From positions 34,120,655 through 34,184,654 of the forward strand of contig NC_081183.1 of the NCBI RefSeq assembly GCF_029867415.1: 64,000 nucleotides of DNA, written 5' to 3'. The stretch comes from Vicia villosa (Eukaryota; Streptophyta; Magnoliopsida; Fabales; Fabaceae). This document shows positions 31,179-41,738 of this stretch, piece by piece. Within the stretch, counting starts at the first letter, position 1, and each line of letters begins with the position of its first letter. The notes under the pieces were generated by a model. The model was not told the DNA's origin, ran no database searches, and saw only the letters and a list, made by a program, of their open reading frames with translations. The translations under genes were made by a program, and so were the position numbers.

Positions 31179-33422
31179 ACTCTCCCCAACTTACCACTTT
31201 GTTTGTCCCTAAACAAAAATTCACAAGAGTAGCAAGAGTAACACAACAAGAGAATGATGACAAGGTAACTGGACACTCAAATGGCTCAAAAGTATAAGTC
31301 CTTTCAAAGTACACCCACCACAATGCTAAAACAAAGCATGAGAAAGAATGATGGTAGAGTGCAAAGTGGTATCAAGAAATTCTAACAAGACATGTCAAAA
31401 TTGAATCAAACCTACACACACATCATAGTAATGATGAATACAAGAGGGTTTACTTTCACTCATCCGGGCATTTAAATCAACAACAACTCAAATCATGCTT
31501 TCACCACAACAAGTTCAAAATTATGTGCAAAGTGAGAATCAAGAGGGCTTTCATAGGTTGTAATGTGGCTTGGGTTACAAAGAAAGGGTTTTATTAAAGG
31601 GAAATTAACAAAAACGCCTATCCTAAGGGAGCATTCCTATCAATTCACTTAACAACAACACTTGTTTGAATCCCTTTTTTTTTCTTTTTCTTTTTTTTTC
31701 ATTATTTTTCAAAAACACATAACGGGAACAATTTTATTTCTTTTTCTTGCCCCATACTTTCAAAATGTGTTGTTCTTTTCTTATTACCACAAAACTCATA
31801 AGTACCACTTTTCATTTGTTTTTCAATCAACTCTCCCCAACTTTAGGATTCAAACCATATTAGATACAACAATGCTCCCTACATAGACATAGGCACAAGG
31901 CAAAATTGCAACCATTGTGGTTGAAGGTTCCAATGAAACAAAAGAAATTAGGATTCATCTACCAAACATATTCAATAATTACATGAATCCTAATATAAGC
32001 TCAATGGGGTTAACTAAGAATCACTCCTCACAAGGTTAATTGATTTAACTTTTTTTGGTCAAGTGGTTTTTCTCAAATTCAAACAATGCCTCTATCACTT
32101 TCACACTTTTCACAAATAAGAATAATGCATGGTTTAGCATGATAAAAATGAGTTGAAATAAATCCCGGTATCCTGCATTTAGTGTACAATGGAAAGTTTC
32201 CTCACTTGGCTAAGTTCTAAATTTTGATTCAAAAATGACATTTGACTCAAGGAATTTATGCTAAGCAATTTGCACACACATCAACTAACCATGTTAAGTC
32301 TAGAGAGCGATAAAGTGTACCTTAATTTTCCTTGATACCGATTCTCATCATTGCCACTCGAAGTGTTCACAACATCAACTCTTGTCCGTGCCCATTGATT
32401 CCTCAAGCTTCTCTTTGTACAAGAACAATTAAACAAAATTAATTTGAAAAGTTAGGCTAATCACTTTCCACCCAAGCACACAATTAAACAACATAATAAA
32501 AATGCAATTTTAAAGATGTTCAAATGGTGAAACGAGAGCCACCATAAAGTACATAATTAAAAACCAAAAAGTGAAACCATAAATAAATAAAACAAAACAA
32601 AATTAAGACTAAAATAAAAATAAAAATAAACTAAAAAAAATGCTACAACACCACTTCAATCCTCTTCTTCATCACCACCACCAACTGTCCTGATCACATC
32701 CTCCATTGTATCGTCCTCACTTCCGGTACCATTGCCTCCTGCACCCCCCATGAAAAGTGGCCTGCCCACAGGCCAATTTGCGTATGCATCATACTCCGCT
32801 TCCAAGGAATGTGGGTGAAGATAGGGTATTAGAATGGGAGATGAGTTTAGTAAGGACGAGAGCGATAGAGTGAGAGGAGAGAAGTAAAAATAAAAGATAA
32901 AAATAAAAAACTAGGTTAAATTAAAAGCTTTTTTTTTTTTTTTTGAAAGTGGAATTTTTTTTGTACTGAAGTGTTTGCGGGGCAAACAAGAAAAATTTTC
33001 TTTGTAAAATTGGCTTACTCACTGTTTGTGCTCTGTTTGTGGGGCAAACAATGTTTGCGGGGCAATCACTGATGAAAATTTCTTTTTCAAAATTGGCTGA
33101 CCTGTTTCCGGGGCAAACACCTGTTCGCGAGGCAAACAAGAAAAATTTTCTTTGTAAAATTGGCTTACTCACTGTTTGTGCTCTGTTTGCGGGGCAAACA
33201 GACTTGAATTTTTGAAAAATGCCAATTTTTACACTTAACTTCCACTTCCTTTCAAAAATAGTTACTAAATAACTCTAAAAACAAAAATAAAAAAGCATAA
33301 TAGAATTTACTTACGACGTTGGGTTGCCTCCCAACAAGCGCTTTGTTTAACGTCGTTCGAGCTCGACGGTTCGATGGTGCACCAAGGCTTGACGAGCGAA
33401 ATGACACACCATCGCGGCTTGC
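31179..33422 (-). other. Athila-1 3' non-coding region
   Basis: Begins beside the LTR with a polypurine tract (reverse complement of 'actctccccaactta'). No gene. 32960-33205 holds repeats with several GTTTGCGGGGCAAAC-type palindromes and duplicated 'aagaaaaattttctttgtaa' segments. Athila elements normally have a long region here, in some with an env-like ORF; none is visible. Confidence 0.65.
32960..33205. repeat. GC palindrome repeats in Athila-1
   Basis: Five or more variants of TGTTTGCGGGGCAAACA in a ~245-bp stretch, with two long direct-repeat copies ('gaaaaattttctttgtaaaa...ctgtttgtgctctgtttg'). The same palindrome lies in both LTRs. Confidence 0.7.
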
Positions 33423-36074
33423 TTATCCATCGTGGTAGCCTTTGAGTCTTTGTTCCTTTACAGTCCAGCTTTCTTGTGTTTTAGGGTCCTCCACCACAAT
33501 GGATCCATAATTTCGCACCTCTTTCACAACAAATGGCCCCGACCACTTTGACTTTAATTTACTAGGAAACACCTTGAGTCTTGAATTGCACACTAGCACC
33601 ATTTGTCCAACTTCAAAGTTTTTGTGATGAGTCTTTCCCTCATGATTTGCCTTCTCCTTGTCCTTGTGAAATTGATTCGCCACCTCAACGATTTCTCCTT
33701 TTTCATCATCGATTCGAAAGTTGTCATGTTCATCCTTAGGAGGCTTCGTAGACTCAAAAAGAGTAAAAATTACCTCTTTATCTTGCACCCTTACTTTCAT
33801 AATCCCATCATCGATATCAATCATCATTCGGGTGGTCTTCATGAATGGTCTTCCAAGTATTAATGGAACATCACAATCCTCCTCCATGTCGACTACCACA
33901 AAATCAACCGGGAACAAAAATTTGTCAACCTTTACTAGCATGTCTTGTACAACTCCATATGGTGAAATGATAGACTTATCGGCTAGTTGCAAAGTTATCC
34001 TGGTGTGTTTCATCTCAATGTTCCCCAATCTCTTGACAACGGATAAAGGTATTAAATTGATGCTAGACCCCAAATCAACCAAACCATTACTAATGTAGTT
34101 ACCTCCAATGGTGATTGGTAAAATGACTCGTCCCGGATCGGCTTCCTTTCTTGGGGGAGTTTTTTGAATAATTGCACTACAATGAGCATCAAGCACAACT
34201 GTCTCTTCATCCGTGTACTTCTTTTTCTCTGTGAGCATTTGCTTCATGAATTTTGCATACTTGGGCATTTTCTCCAATGCTTCGGAAAATGGAATATTTA
34301 TGTGAAGTTGTTTAAATATATCCATAAATCGAGCGTAGCGCCTTGCGTCTTCCTTCCTTGATTGCACATGCGGGTAAGGTAGATGTTGGAGAGGAATTGT
34401 GCTCACATTCTCATTTCTCTTTTTATTCCTCTTCACTTTTTTGTCATTTTTCTCTCTTCCTTCTTTTTCTTTCCGCTCTTTTTCAACTAATTCTTCCTCC
34501 ACTTTCTCCTCACTCTTTTCTCCCTCATCTTCAACTACCACCTCACCCTCTTGGTTTTCAACTATTATTTCCTCATCATCTTCCACTATAACACCTCCAT
34601 CTATTCCACCATTTATCTCTTTACCACTTCTTGTCATAATGGCTTTGCAATGCTCCCTTGGATTTGTTTGAGTGTTGGCGGAAAAAGAAGATCCTGGTTG
34701 TTGTTCGGACAATTGCTTTGCAAGTTGGCCCACTTGGTTCTCCAAATTCTTGATGGCAGCTTCATTACTCCTTTGATTAGCCATGGATGCTTGCATGAAT
34801 TGTGTAAGAGTGTCTTCCAACTTTGAGCTTCCACTTTGAGATTGTTGACCTTGGCCTTGTGGATTTGAACTTTGATAAGGACTTTGATGTTGATAGTGAT
34901 GATTGCCGAATCTTGAAGGTTGGAATCCTTGGTTGTTTCTTTGGTAAGGATTGTTGTAAGGTGGAGGTTGCCTTTGATAACCTTGATTTTGATTGTTGAC
35001 ATAATTCACTTCTTCACCCTCGGGAGGAGGACAAAACCCGGTAGGATGGTCACCTTGACAAAGTTCACAACTTGCTACGTGAGAAGTCATTTGCATTCCA
35101 TGAATTTCTTTCATTTGTTGTGGAAGCTTCGACATTTGCTTGGTGAGTAATTCAACTTGTTGAGAGAGAATTTTGTTTTAAGCAAGGATGGCATCATTAG
35201 TGTTTAATTCAAGAACACCCGGTTTTCTTTGTGATGGACCCCTATCATGTTGAGTTTGGAGATCATTGAGTGCCATACGATCGATTATCATTATTGCATC
35301 CTCCGCGCTTTTTGACATTAGCGAGCCACCGGCGGTAGCATCCAAAACTGTCTTGTGCACCGGTTGAAGTCCATTGCGGAAGATGTGAATTTGTGTGAGA
35401 TCATCAAAACCATGACCCTTGCATTTTCTAAGCATGGATTTGAATCTTTCCCAAGCATCATTTAGGGACTCGTTGCTTCCTTGAATGAAAACCGCGATTG
35501 CCGTTTTGGCCTCCATGAATCGGGATTGAGGAAAATATCGCTCTAAAAATTTTTCTTCCAATAGATTCCAATCCGTCATCACATTTGGTAATTGATCAAG
35601 ATACCATTCTTTGGCTTTCCCAAGTAGTGAGTGTGGAAATAGTCTCTTGAACAATGATTCTTCATTCGCCGCATCGACTCCCGTTGAACCCGCAATCTCA
35701 TAAAATTTGGTGAGATGTGCGAAAGGATCCTCATGATCCATTCCGGTGAATGGATTTGCATAAACAAGTTGGAGGATTCCGGTCTTCATATCCGTATTTG
35801 CTCCACCTTGAGCATTGCGTGCAAATTGGGCGGTACGTCTTGGACTATTGGCGGACATTTCGGTTGGAACAACACCCGCCATGTCTCCTTCAAAAGTGTC
35901 TACAACTACCTCTTCAATGAGATTGTTAGAAGAAGTAGATGCCTCTTCTCTTTGTCGCTTCTCTTGGGCTAACTTCCTTCTTCTTCGTGTCTTGCTATTG
36001 AGCTTTCGGAGTGTTCTTTCAATTTCGGGATCGAAATGAAATTGCTCTTCGGTAGCTTTTTCTCGCATACACAA
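33423..36074 (-). pseudogene. Athila-1 gag-protease fused to integrase C terminus
   Basis: One 884-codon frame broken by a single TAA at 35178-35180 (probably a changed CAA). In order: basic N terminus, Athila gag core ('DPFAHLTKFYEIAGSTG', 'LFPHSLLGKAKEWYLDQLP', 'AWERFKSMLRKCKGHG'), a knuckle-like 'CELCQGDHPTGFCPP', a Q/N-rich stretch, an acidic KE-rich linker, then aspartic protease ('GLVDLGSSINLIPLS', 'LILGRPFM'). After 'FRIDDEKGE' the frame passes straight into the integrase tail ('NFEVGQMVLVCNSRLKVFPS', 'KLKSKWSGPF'). RT, RNase H and the integrase core are absent without loss of frame. Such a copy could make gag and protease at most. Confidence 0.88.
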
Positions 36075-36178
36075 GAATCTACAAAACTAGCAAACCAAGT
36101 GAAACGCAAAAGAATTAAGAATAAAGTAACAAACTTAAAACAATGAACTATTGCAATGCTTGCAATATCAAACGCCAA

Positions 36179-36196
36179 TCCCCGGCAACGGCGCCA
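36179..36196 (-). other. Athila-1 primer binding site
   Basis: Reverse complement TGGCGCCGTTGCCGGGGA, the tRNA-Asp-type site of Athila elements, three bases from the LTR at 36200. Confidence 0.88.
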
Positions 36197-36199
36197 ATT

Positions 36200-37324
36200 T
36201 GTTGAATAGTATATTCAAGGCAAATGTTTTTAAATCGTATCCACAGAGATTGGGTGATATTACCGCCGTTCTATAGTTACTATTATTTTAAGTTCGAAAG
36301 GTAACAAAGTTGTTTTGTTTTGAATCGCTATTTTTCTAATCAAGATAATTATAAGACAATAAACTAAAACTTGTTTCAATAATAAAAGAATGACAAGATT
36401 GGTTTTGGTTTCACTATTCCTATCTTCTATGTGACTTTAACAACTAAAGTATAACTTCAATAGCAATGACAATGTTCTAGTATCCTCTCAACAATGTTTA
36501 TGTCTAAACAAGGTTGTGAAAGTTAATATATTAATCTTTAGATGATCTCTCACTCTAACTATCAATATACTAATCTTGATTGTTTGATACAAATAGAAAA
36601 GTGGCAAATAAATCTATCTCTAGCATTTATTCACTACTTGATGAAATGTTGTAGGCCAAGACTTGAAATATATTTCTCAATCATAAATCAAATCTAAATA
36701 TAAAAGATAAAACAACAACATTCATCCATTTCAATACTAATGAAGTTCATACAAAAGTGCTAGAGAAAATACATAGTTAACAAGGATAGCTACTACCTCC
36801 AATCTTGTCAAAGTGGGATTTAGCTACTCATCACCATGGTTGACAGCAAGAAGAATAAAGAAGAAGCTAAGAACATCAATCTCCCACAAAGTTGCTCTTT
36901 TCTCCCCCAAAACCCTAGCCTCAATGTTTGGTTTACAATGAATAGAATATTCTAATTTCACTTTTTTATCTCCCTAAATAACCCCTAATTCGTACTAACT
37001 TTTAATCTTCAAAAGATAAGCCCCTCTCTCATGACAAGTGGCAACCAAATAAAACAACAGATTCTGCAGCGCAGTGTTTGCGGGGCAAACAGGCTTCATC
37101 AACACTTCTTTTGCTATTCCAAGTCTTCATGTAATTCATCTTCCTTTCCATGATCTTCAAACATAATCAAAACACTACAAAACTAACAAACATGTGAAAT
37201 AACAATTCAAATGAACTAAAACTAACAAAATTGCAAAATTATTAAATTGTATGAATAAAAGTGTGATTATTGAGTAAAAAGTGGTTAAAAGGACCAAGAA
37301 CATTATATGAAAATTAGTACTATT
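36200..37324 (-). mobile_element. Athila-1 5' LTR, outer end truncated by 12 bp
   Basis: Matches 30042-31166 closely but stops at 'gtactatt'; the terminal TGGTCCCTAACA found in the other LTR is absent and MULE-2 sequence follows. Confidence 0.86.
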
Positions 37325-39332
37325 AGATGACCCATCTCGGGGAATGACATCCACTTCGAAACCAGAGCGATAACGGTAAGTGATGGAACAAGTGAATCAT
37401 GAATTTTCGCAAACTTTTCTTGATTTTTATATAGTCGGCCGTAGATGTCCCGATACGAAGTCAACTCCGCAATGAGTTCCCGTCGGACTAAAGTGTGATT
37501 ATTTTCCCCTTTACCGAGCAAACCCGCAACGGCCCGATATCCACAATTGCCGTCGCCTCCAACATCAACGATGTTATCGATATATTTGTGCATAAATAGT
37601 GGCATCTCATCAATGTAGACAATCGGTGATTTTTTGATCGGCGGTGTGCGAGGTGGCTTCGAAATACGGGCTCCTTTGTTACCACTACACTTGGACTTCG
37701 GTGTCGGTGAATCCGGGAATGATGCATCAACATGTTCAAAGTAGGATGGAGATCGTTTTGTGGATGTGTCTTCTTGTGTAACTTTGGACTTTTTCGGTGC
37801 AGCTTTCGTTTTAACCAGTTGAGATGGCGGTTTCAAATCGGTGGTCTCCGGAAATGCAATTTTTCGCAATTGTTCTTTTATGTGCATTTTGGTGGTGTCA
37901 TCCGCTTTAGCAAACTTCTCCATTATCACTTCCAACTCGTCGGAGATGGTGATTTTGGAGTCATTTTCCTTCGGCGGGTCAAAATCATCAAAACGAAGTT
38001 TCTTCCAATGGTCGGCTACCTCATCCATGCGTATTGGTGAATTCAACTTCTTCTTTTTTGAAAGTATACAAGCACATGGAAGGCCGTATGTAGTTCTAAT
38101 GGTACACCCACATAAAGAACTATCCGGCCCCGTGGTCTCCGACCGCTTCGCTTCATGAAACAAAAAATTCAAACCCGTCCGGGATATGTTGTAAATCAAT
38201 TGGGAGAATAGAATTTGGCCCTTATACCGGTGTTCCATAACCGTCTTGCTCCGACCGAACGATGTTTGAATTTCATTGTGTTGATTTTGGAGCATTTGGT
38301 TGACGGTGTCCCATCCCCGACACAAATCTCCCTTGCTATCACCCAACCACCTCTTGAAGACCGCATGTGCGGATTCAACTCGGTTAGTCGTGGTGCAACC
38401 AAGATGTCTAACTCGATTTGTCCAAGCGCACACGACTTTTTCTCTAACTTTGTCAAGAATGGTGGATTCGACGTAATGACAAAATGTCTTAATGGAACCA
38501 CACAAAGACCTAAAGTGTACCAATTTCTCGGTATACACCTCTTCGGAGTGTGCATCCAAAATTTCCCTCCATGCCGCCATTATCCTCTCAACCACAACAC
38601 CGGCTTTGATAACTTTACCGTTTTCATCCGGCCTATCTTTTGTCCCAACCGCGGGTTTCAACTTGCTTCTCACGTTGCAAGTTATGTGATACCGACAAAG
38701 TAACACGGTCGATGTCGGGAAGATGGTATCAACCGCATTCATCAAAGCATTGTCCCGGTCGGTGACAATGACGTTTGGCATAACCTCTTGATCAACTAAC
38801 AAAGACTTGCAAATTCCCAAGGCCCATGTAAAGTTGTCTTCTTTTTCACACTCCAAAAAAGCAAACCCGACCGAATAAGTCTTGTCCGTCGAGGTCACAC
38901 CAACTTGACATCCAAGGCATGATTATGAATTCCACAAATTACGGTTAACCGCCACAAATCATCAACCCTCCGAGTAGCACGCAACTTAAAAGGGCACCCA
39001 CACTTTCTCGATCCCGTGTCGTCATGTTTTAGCACCCGGTTTGATTGTACATAACTCCCACCCCGTTCGCAATTCAAAACAACAAAAGCTTTCCGCCTAC
39101 TATTTCCGTTGTCCGACCTTAAAATAACAATTCCAAATCCAAGTTTACTAGCTTCGTTCCGAACCCACTCAATCAATTGTTCGCGACTACCGAAGCTCCG
39201 ATCATTTGTAAATTCTTGCCGAACATCAACCGCATTGATCATAGTATTAACGTCGATAACCGGATCGTTATTAACGCTGATAACTACTAGATCGTCTTGC
39301 ACAATGTTGTCCGGATGCACCATACCTAACAA
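37325..39332 (-). pseudogene. MULE-2 transposase, N-terminal and OTU first half
   Basis: Starts at ATG 39332. Codons to ~38895 encode a FAR1/MULE-type DNA-binding region ending 'ICGIHNHALDVKLV', then a stop. The frame resumes at 'GVTSTDKTYSVGFAFLECE' (from ~38900), a point normally ~200 residues further on, after the first catalytic Asp ('DSTYKTN'). So ~600 bp are deleted with a frameshift. The second Asp ('VIVTDRDNALMNAV') remains. A variant SWIM finger 'CGCTIRTTYGLPCAC' lies at ~38080. The OTU domain begins ~37590 with its catalytic block 'VGGDGNCGYRAVAGLLG', and the gene is cut after 'WMSFPEMGHLI' by Athila-1. Confidence 0.87.
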
Positions 39333-39387
39333 ATGAAAAAATTAGCAAAAGTTGGCCAAAACAGTTTTTTTTACTGTCAGGGCATAT

Positions 39388-39829
39388 TTCGGAAGTTCAT
39401 TTCCGAAATTTGTTAGGTAATATATTTCGGAAATGAACTTCCGAACCATATCAGTTTCAACACAAATTTCTTCAATCAATGTAGTGAAATAGGGGAATAA
39501 ATGTGTGATGTTTACTTGAAATTGTAGCTTTCTATGCTCCCTTTAACGTGATCAACGGTTTGAAACTTGATTTTAGGACGAAAAATGGATGAAGATTGAT
39601 TGGGTTTTGGAGAGGGTTTGGGGAAGTTTTGGAGAAAAATGATGAAATATTGAAGGAGGGAAATTTGTATATGCAGCAATATTTTCGGAAATGAACTTCC
39701 GAAAATATTCACGGTTTTTGAATTTTTTTTGACTTCGGAAATGTATCTCCGAAAATACCACTTTTTTGGTGTTTTCGGAGATGCATTTCCGAAGTAAAAT
39801 AAAAATAACTTCGGAGATGCATCTCCGAA
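39388..39829. repeat. MULE-2 right subterminal palindrome cluster
   Basis: Six copies of the TTCGGAAGTTCATTTCCGAA-type motif at 39388-39407, 39426-39445, 39684-39703, 39734-39753, 39774-39793 and 39810-39829. The first two lie within 120 bp of the transposase ATG. Confidence 0.85.
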
Positions 39830-39871
39830 GCAGGGGCAGTTTTAGGTTTTCGCTGGGGGTGACCCCCATAG

Positions 39872-39893
39872 GGAGGTGGGTAAAGAAAAATTC
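39872..39893 (-). repeat. MULE-2 right terminal inverted repeat
   Basis: Inverted partner of 28589-28610. Confidence 0.85.
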
Positions 39894-39902
39894 TTAATAT
39901 AA
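39894..39902. repeat. MULE-2 target site duplication, right
   Basis: TTAATATAA, identical to 28580-28588. Confidence 0.88.
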
Positions 39903-40262
39903 TTGATAACAATTTTGGGTATTCATTAACTATATACTATATCCGGTTCATTGTAATTATTAATCACACCTCATTGGTAACCTTACTCAAATTTTTTCAT
40001 AGGGGAATGTAGTTGTCACCAAATATAAAATACTATCAATTTTTACACATATATGTGCTCTCACCATATTGATGCATTAACTAGTCAAAAACGTTTGACA
40101 TCCTTATGAACAATTGTTGTTATTTTCATTTGTGGTCATGACTATCATGAAAGGTTGTAAAGAAGAAAATATGAGCATCTATTGCCAACAATATTCTTAA
40201 ATGACAATAAGGTTAATTAAGGTAAAGAGACTAACATCATACATTAAAGAGATGTTTAATAA
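39903..40262. other. AT-rich DNA before assembly gap
   Basis: No gene or repeat recognised. Confidence 0.35.
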
Positions 40263-40362
40263 NNNNNNNNNNNNNNNNNNNNNNNNNNNNNNNNNNNNNN
40301 NNNNNNNNNNNNNNNNNNNNNNNNNNNNNNNNNNNNNNNNNNNNNNNNNNNNNNNNNNNNNN
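40263..40362. other. Assembly gap (100 N)
   Basis: Exactly 100 N, a common placeholder for unknown gap size. It truncates Ogre-C ORF1; order and distance across it are not proven by sequence. Confidence 0.99.
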
Positions 40363-40370
40363 GTTCATTT

Positions 40371-41061
40371 CTCAACACTGATCGGGGAAGATGAAATGTG
40401 AACCACCTAGCCAGTAGTGGTATACAACACATGAGAGTTCCTCGTTTCTTCATGGTACGAGTGTGTAGAGAATGTAAAATGTCTCCCAGCAATGTTGGTA
40501 CCCCGGGTTGCGGATTAGGAAAAGGTTGATGATGTGTACACTTATGAACTGGTCGGGATTAGGGAATAAAACCAACCCATAGATCAAAAGGGCCATAACT
40601 TCCTCAAAAGCTGGATAACTTTTGTTTTCTAGCAGTAGTCGAGCCTTTTCCAACAAGAACTTGGCAAGCAAACCCTTAACTCCACTCTTTGTTTCCCAAT
40701 TGGACTCGATTTCTGATTTTCGCAAATGTAAAGCAGCAGCAATGACTTCAGGTTTTGGAATCCTTTCTAAACCAGTGAAAGGTAATTGATTTCGAACAGG
40801 TAATCCCATTAGTTCAGAGAATTCTTCCAAAGTGGGTACCAACTGGTAATCAGGAAAGGTAAAGCAATGATGTTCGGGGTCAAAGAACTGGAACAGGACC
40901 CGTATCATGTCTTCTTCAAATTTTGAGGTAACCAAATGGAGTAGGTGACCATGCCTTTCAGTGAATTGAATATTCCTGGGGAATTCTGACACTAAGTCTT
41001 TTAATTCAGATGGTACCGTTGAGATGTTGATTCGGATGTAATCTTTGGTGGCGGGAGCCAT
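40371..41061 (-). pseudogene. Ogre-C ORF1 (DUF7745-type protein), partial, frameshifted
   Basis: The ATG at 41061 (MAPATKDYIRI) directly follows a splice-acceptor-like 'tttgtttttgcag'. It reads 'IQFTERHGHLLHLVTSKFEE', 'LFQFFDPEHHCFTFPDYQLV' and 'PTLEEFSELMGLPV', the pattern of the extra ORF1 that precedes gag in plant Ogre elements. Near 40500, at 'RNPG', the frame is lost: the expected continuation ('VPTLLGDILHSLHTRTM', 'ARWFTFHLPRS') lies in another frame down to the gap. That fits a small indel. The 'PTLEE--ELMGLP' block resembles the 'TLEDVYMLLGL' block of PMD proteins; a distant link is inference. Its role in Ogre elements is unknown to me. Confidence 0.75.
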
Positions 41062-41716
41062 TACCTGCAAAAACAAAGGTAAACTCTTTGATTCTTGAAG
41101 TGTTTGGTGCAAAAATGATATGCTTATGATGCAAACATGTGGCACACAAAAACAAATCAAACAATAGCCTTAGGTTTAAAGGCTTGCATGGAGCTGATAG
41201 GTGATACCCTCCCCACTGAAGTTGAGTTGGTTAAAACCTGTCCTAGAATAGTGTTCGGGTTCTATGATCCTTGGAAGTAACATCTCAATACGGCGCTCGA
41301 GCGGCCGATCAAAATATTTCTCGAGGATAACTAACTTCGATCAATTTCAAAGCTAGCCACTTAATAGGCCACAAGTCAAGTTCAACTAAAAAGGTTCTAA
41401 GACAAATTAGTGTTTAATGACATTTCGGAAGCCTAATATACTCCTTGATCGTTTTCAAGGGACATCAGTATAAACCAAAGTATCGCACTAACGATGACTA
41501 CCAGATCAACCGTATCGGTACATGCCGTACAGTTTCCTTGGTCTATTGTCATATACTTAAGGTATCACGAGATTCGGGTTAGAATCTTTCACACAAGCAA
41601 AATACCCAAACAAACCTTTGAAAAATAGAGCAATCAAGTCAATCAATTGAAAACATCGAAGTGATCTATTCTCTTAAGGTAACCCCTTTTGAAAACATTT
41701 TGTTTTTGAAAGTATA
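41062..41716 (-). other. Ogre-C leader between primer site and ORF1
   Basis: Related to 50770-51350 of Ogre-B and 15250-15870 of Ogre-A ('aggtttaaaggcttgcatg', 'accctccccactgaagtt'). Non-coding; TTGCAGGT at its inner end is conserved in all three and looks like a splice acceptor. Confidence 0.6.
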
Positions 41717-41734
41717 TCCCCAGCAGAGTCGCCA
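41717..41734 (-). other. Ogre-C primer binding site
   Basis: Reverse complement TGGCGACTCTGCTGGGGA, followed by GTTC and the LTR end at 41739. Confidence 0.86.
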
Positions 41735-41738
41735 GTTC

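Larger units (their letters stand above)
30042..37324 (-). mobile_element. Athila-1 LTR retrotransposon (Ty3/Gypsy), deletion derivative
   Basis: 7.3 kb with ~1.1-kb LTRs (30042-31178 and 36200-37324) and an Athila-type primer site (tRNA-Asp type, 36179-36196). The coding region is gag-protease joined in frame to the integrase tail. It is inserted in the OTU domain of the MULE-2 transposase. The outer 12 bp of the 5' LTR are missing, so no target duplication can be read. Confidence 0.88.
28589..39893 (-). mobile_element. MULE-2: OTU-type Mutator-like transposon, interrupted by Athila-1
   Basis: 11.3 kb including the 7.3-kb Athila-1 insertion (about 4.0 kb without it). Bounded by a 9-bp target duplication and 22-bp terminal repeats (28589-28610 and 39872-39893, 19 of 22 positions matching when inverted). 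Thirteen copies of a 20-bp near-palindrome lie in its non-coding ends and promoters. It encodes, on the minus strand, an OTU-tailed transposase (pseudogene) and a 123-aa companion. Confidence 0.88.

Noticed and set aside
34343..35150. Plus-strand frames opposite Athila-1 gag
   Set aside because: Ser/Phe/Leu-rich mirror images of the acidic, Lys-Glu-rich gag linker.
40201..40492. Frames running through the N gap
   Set aside because: Unknown bases; only the part beyond 40362 can be read, as frameshifted ORF1.
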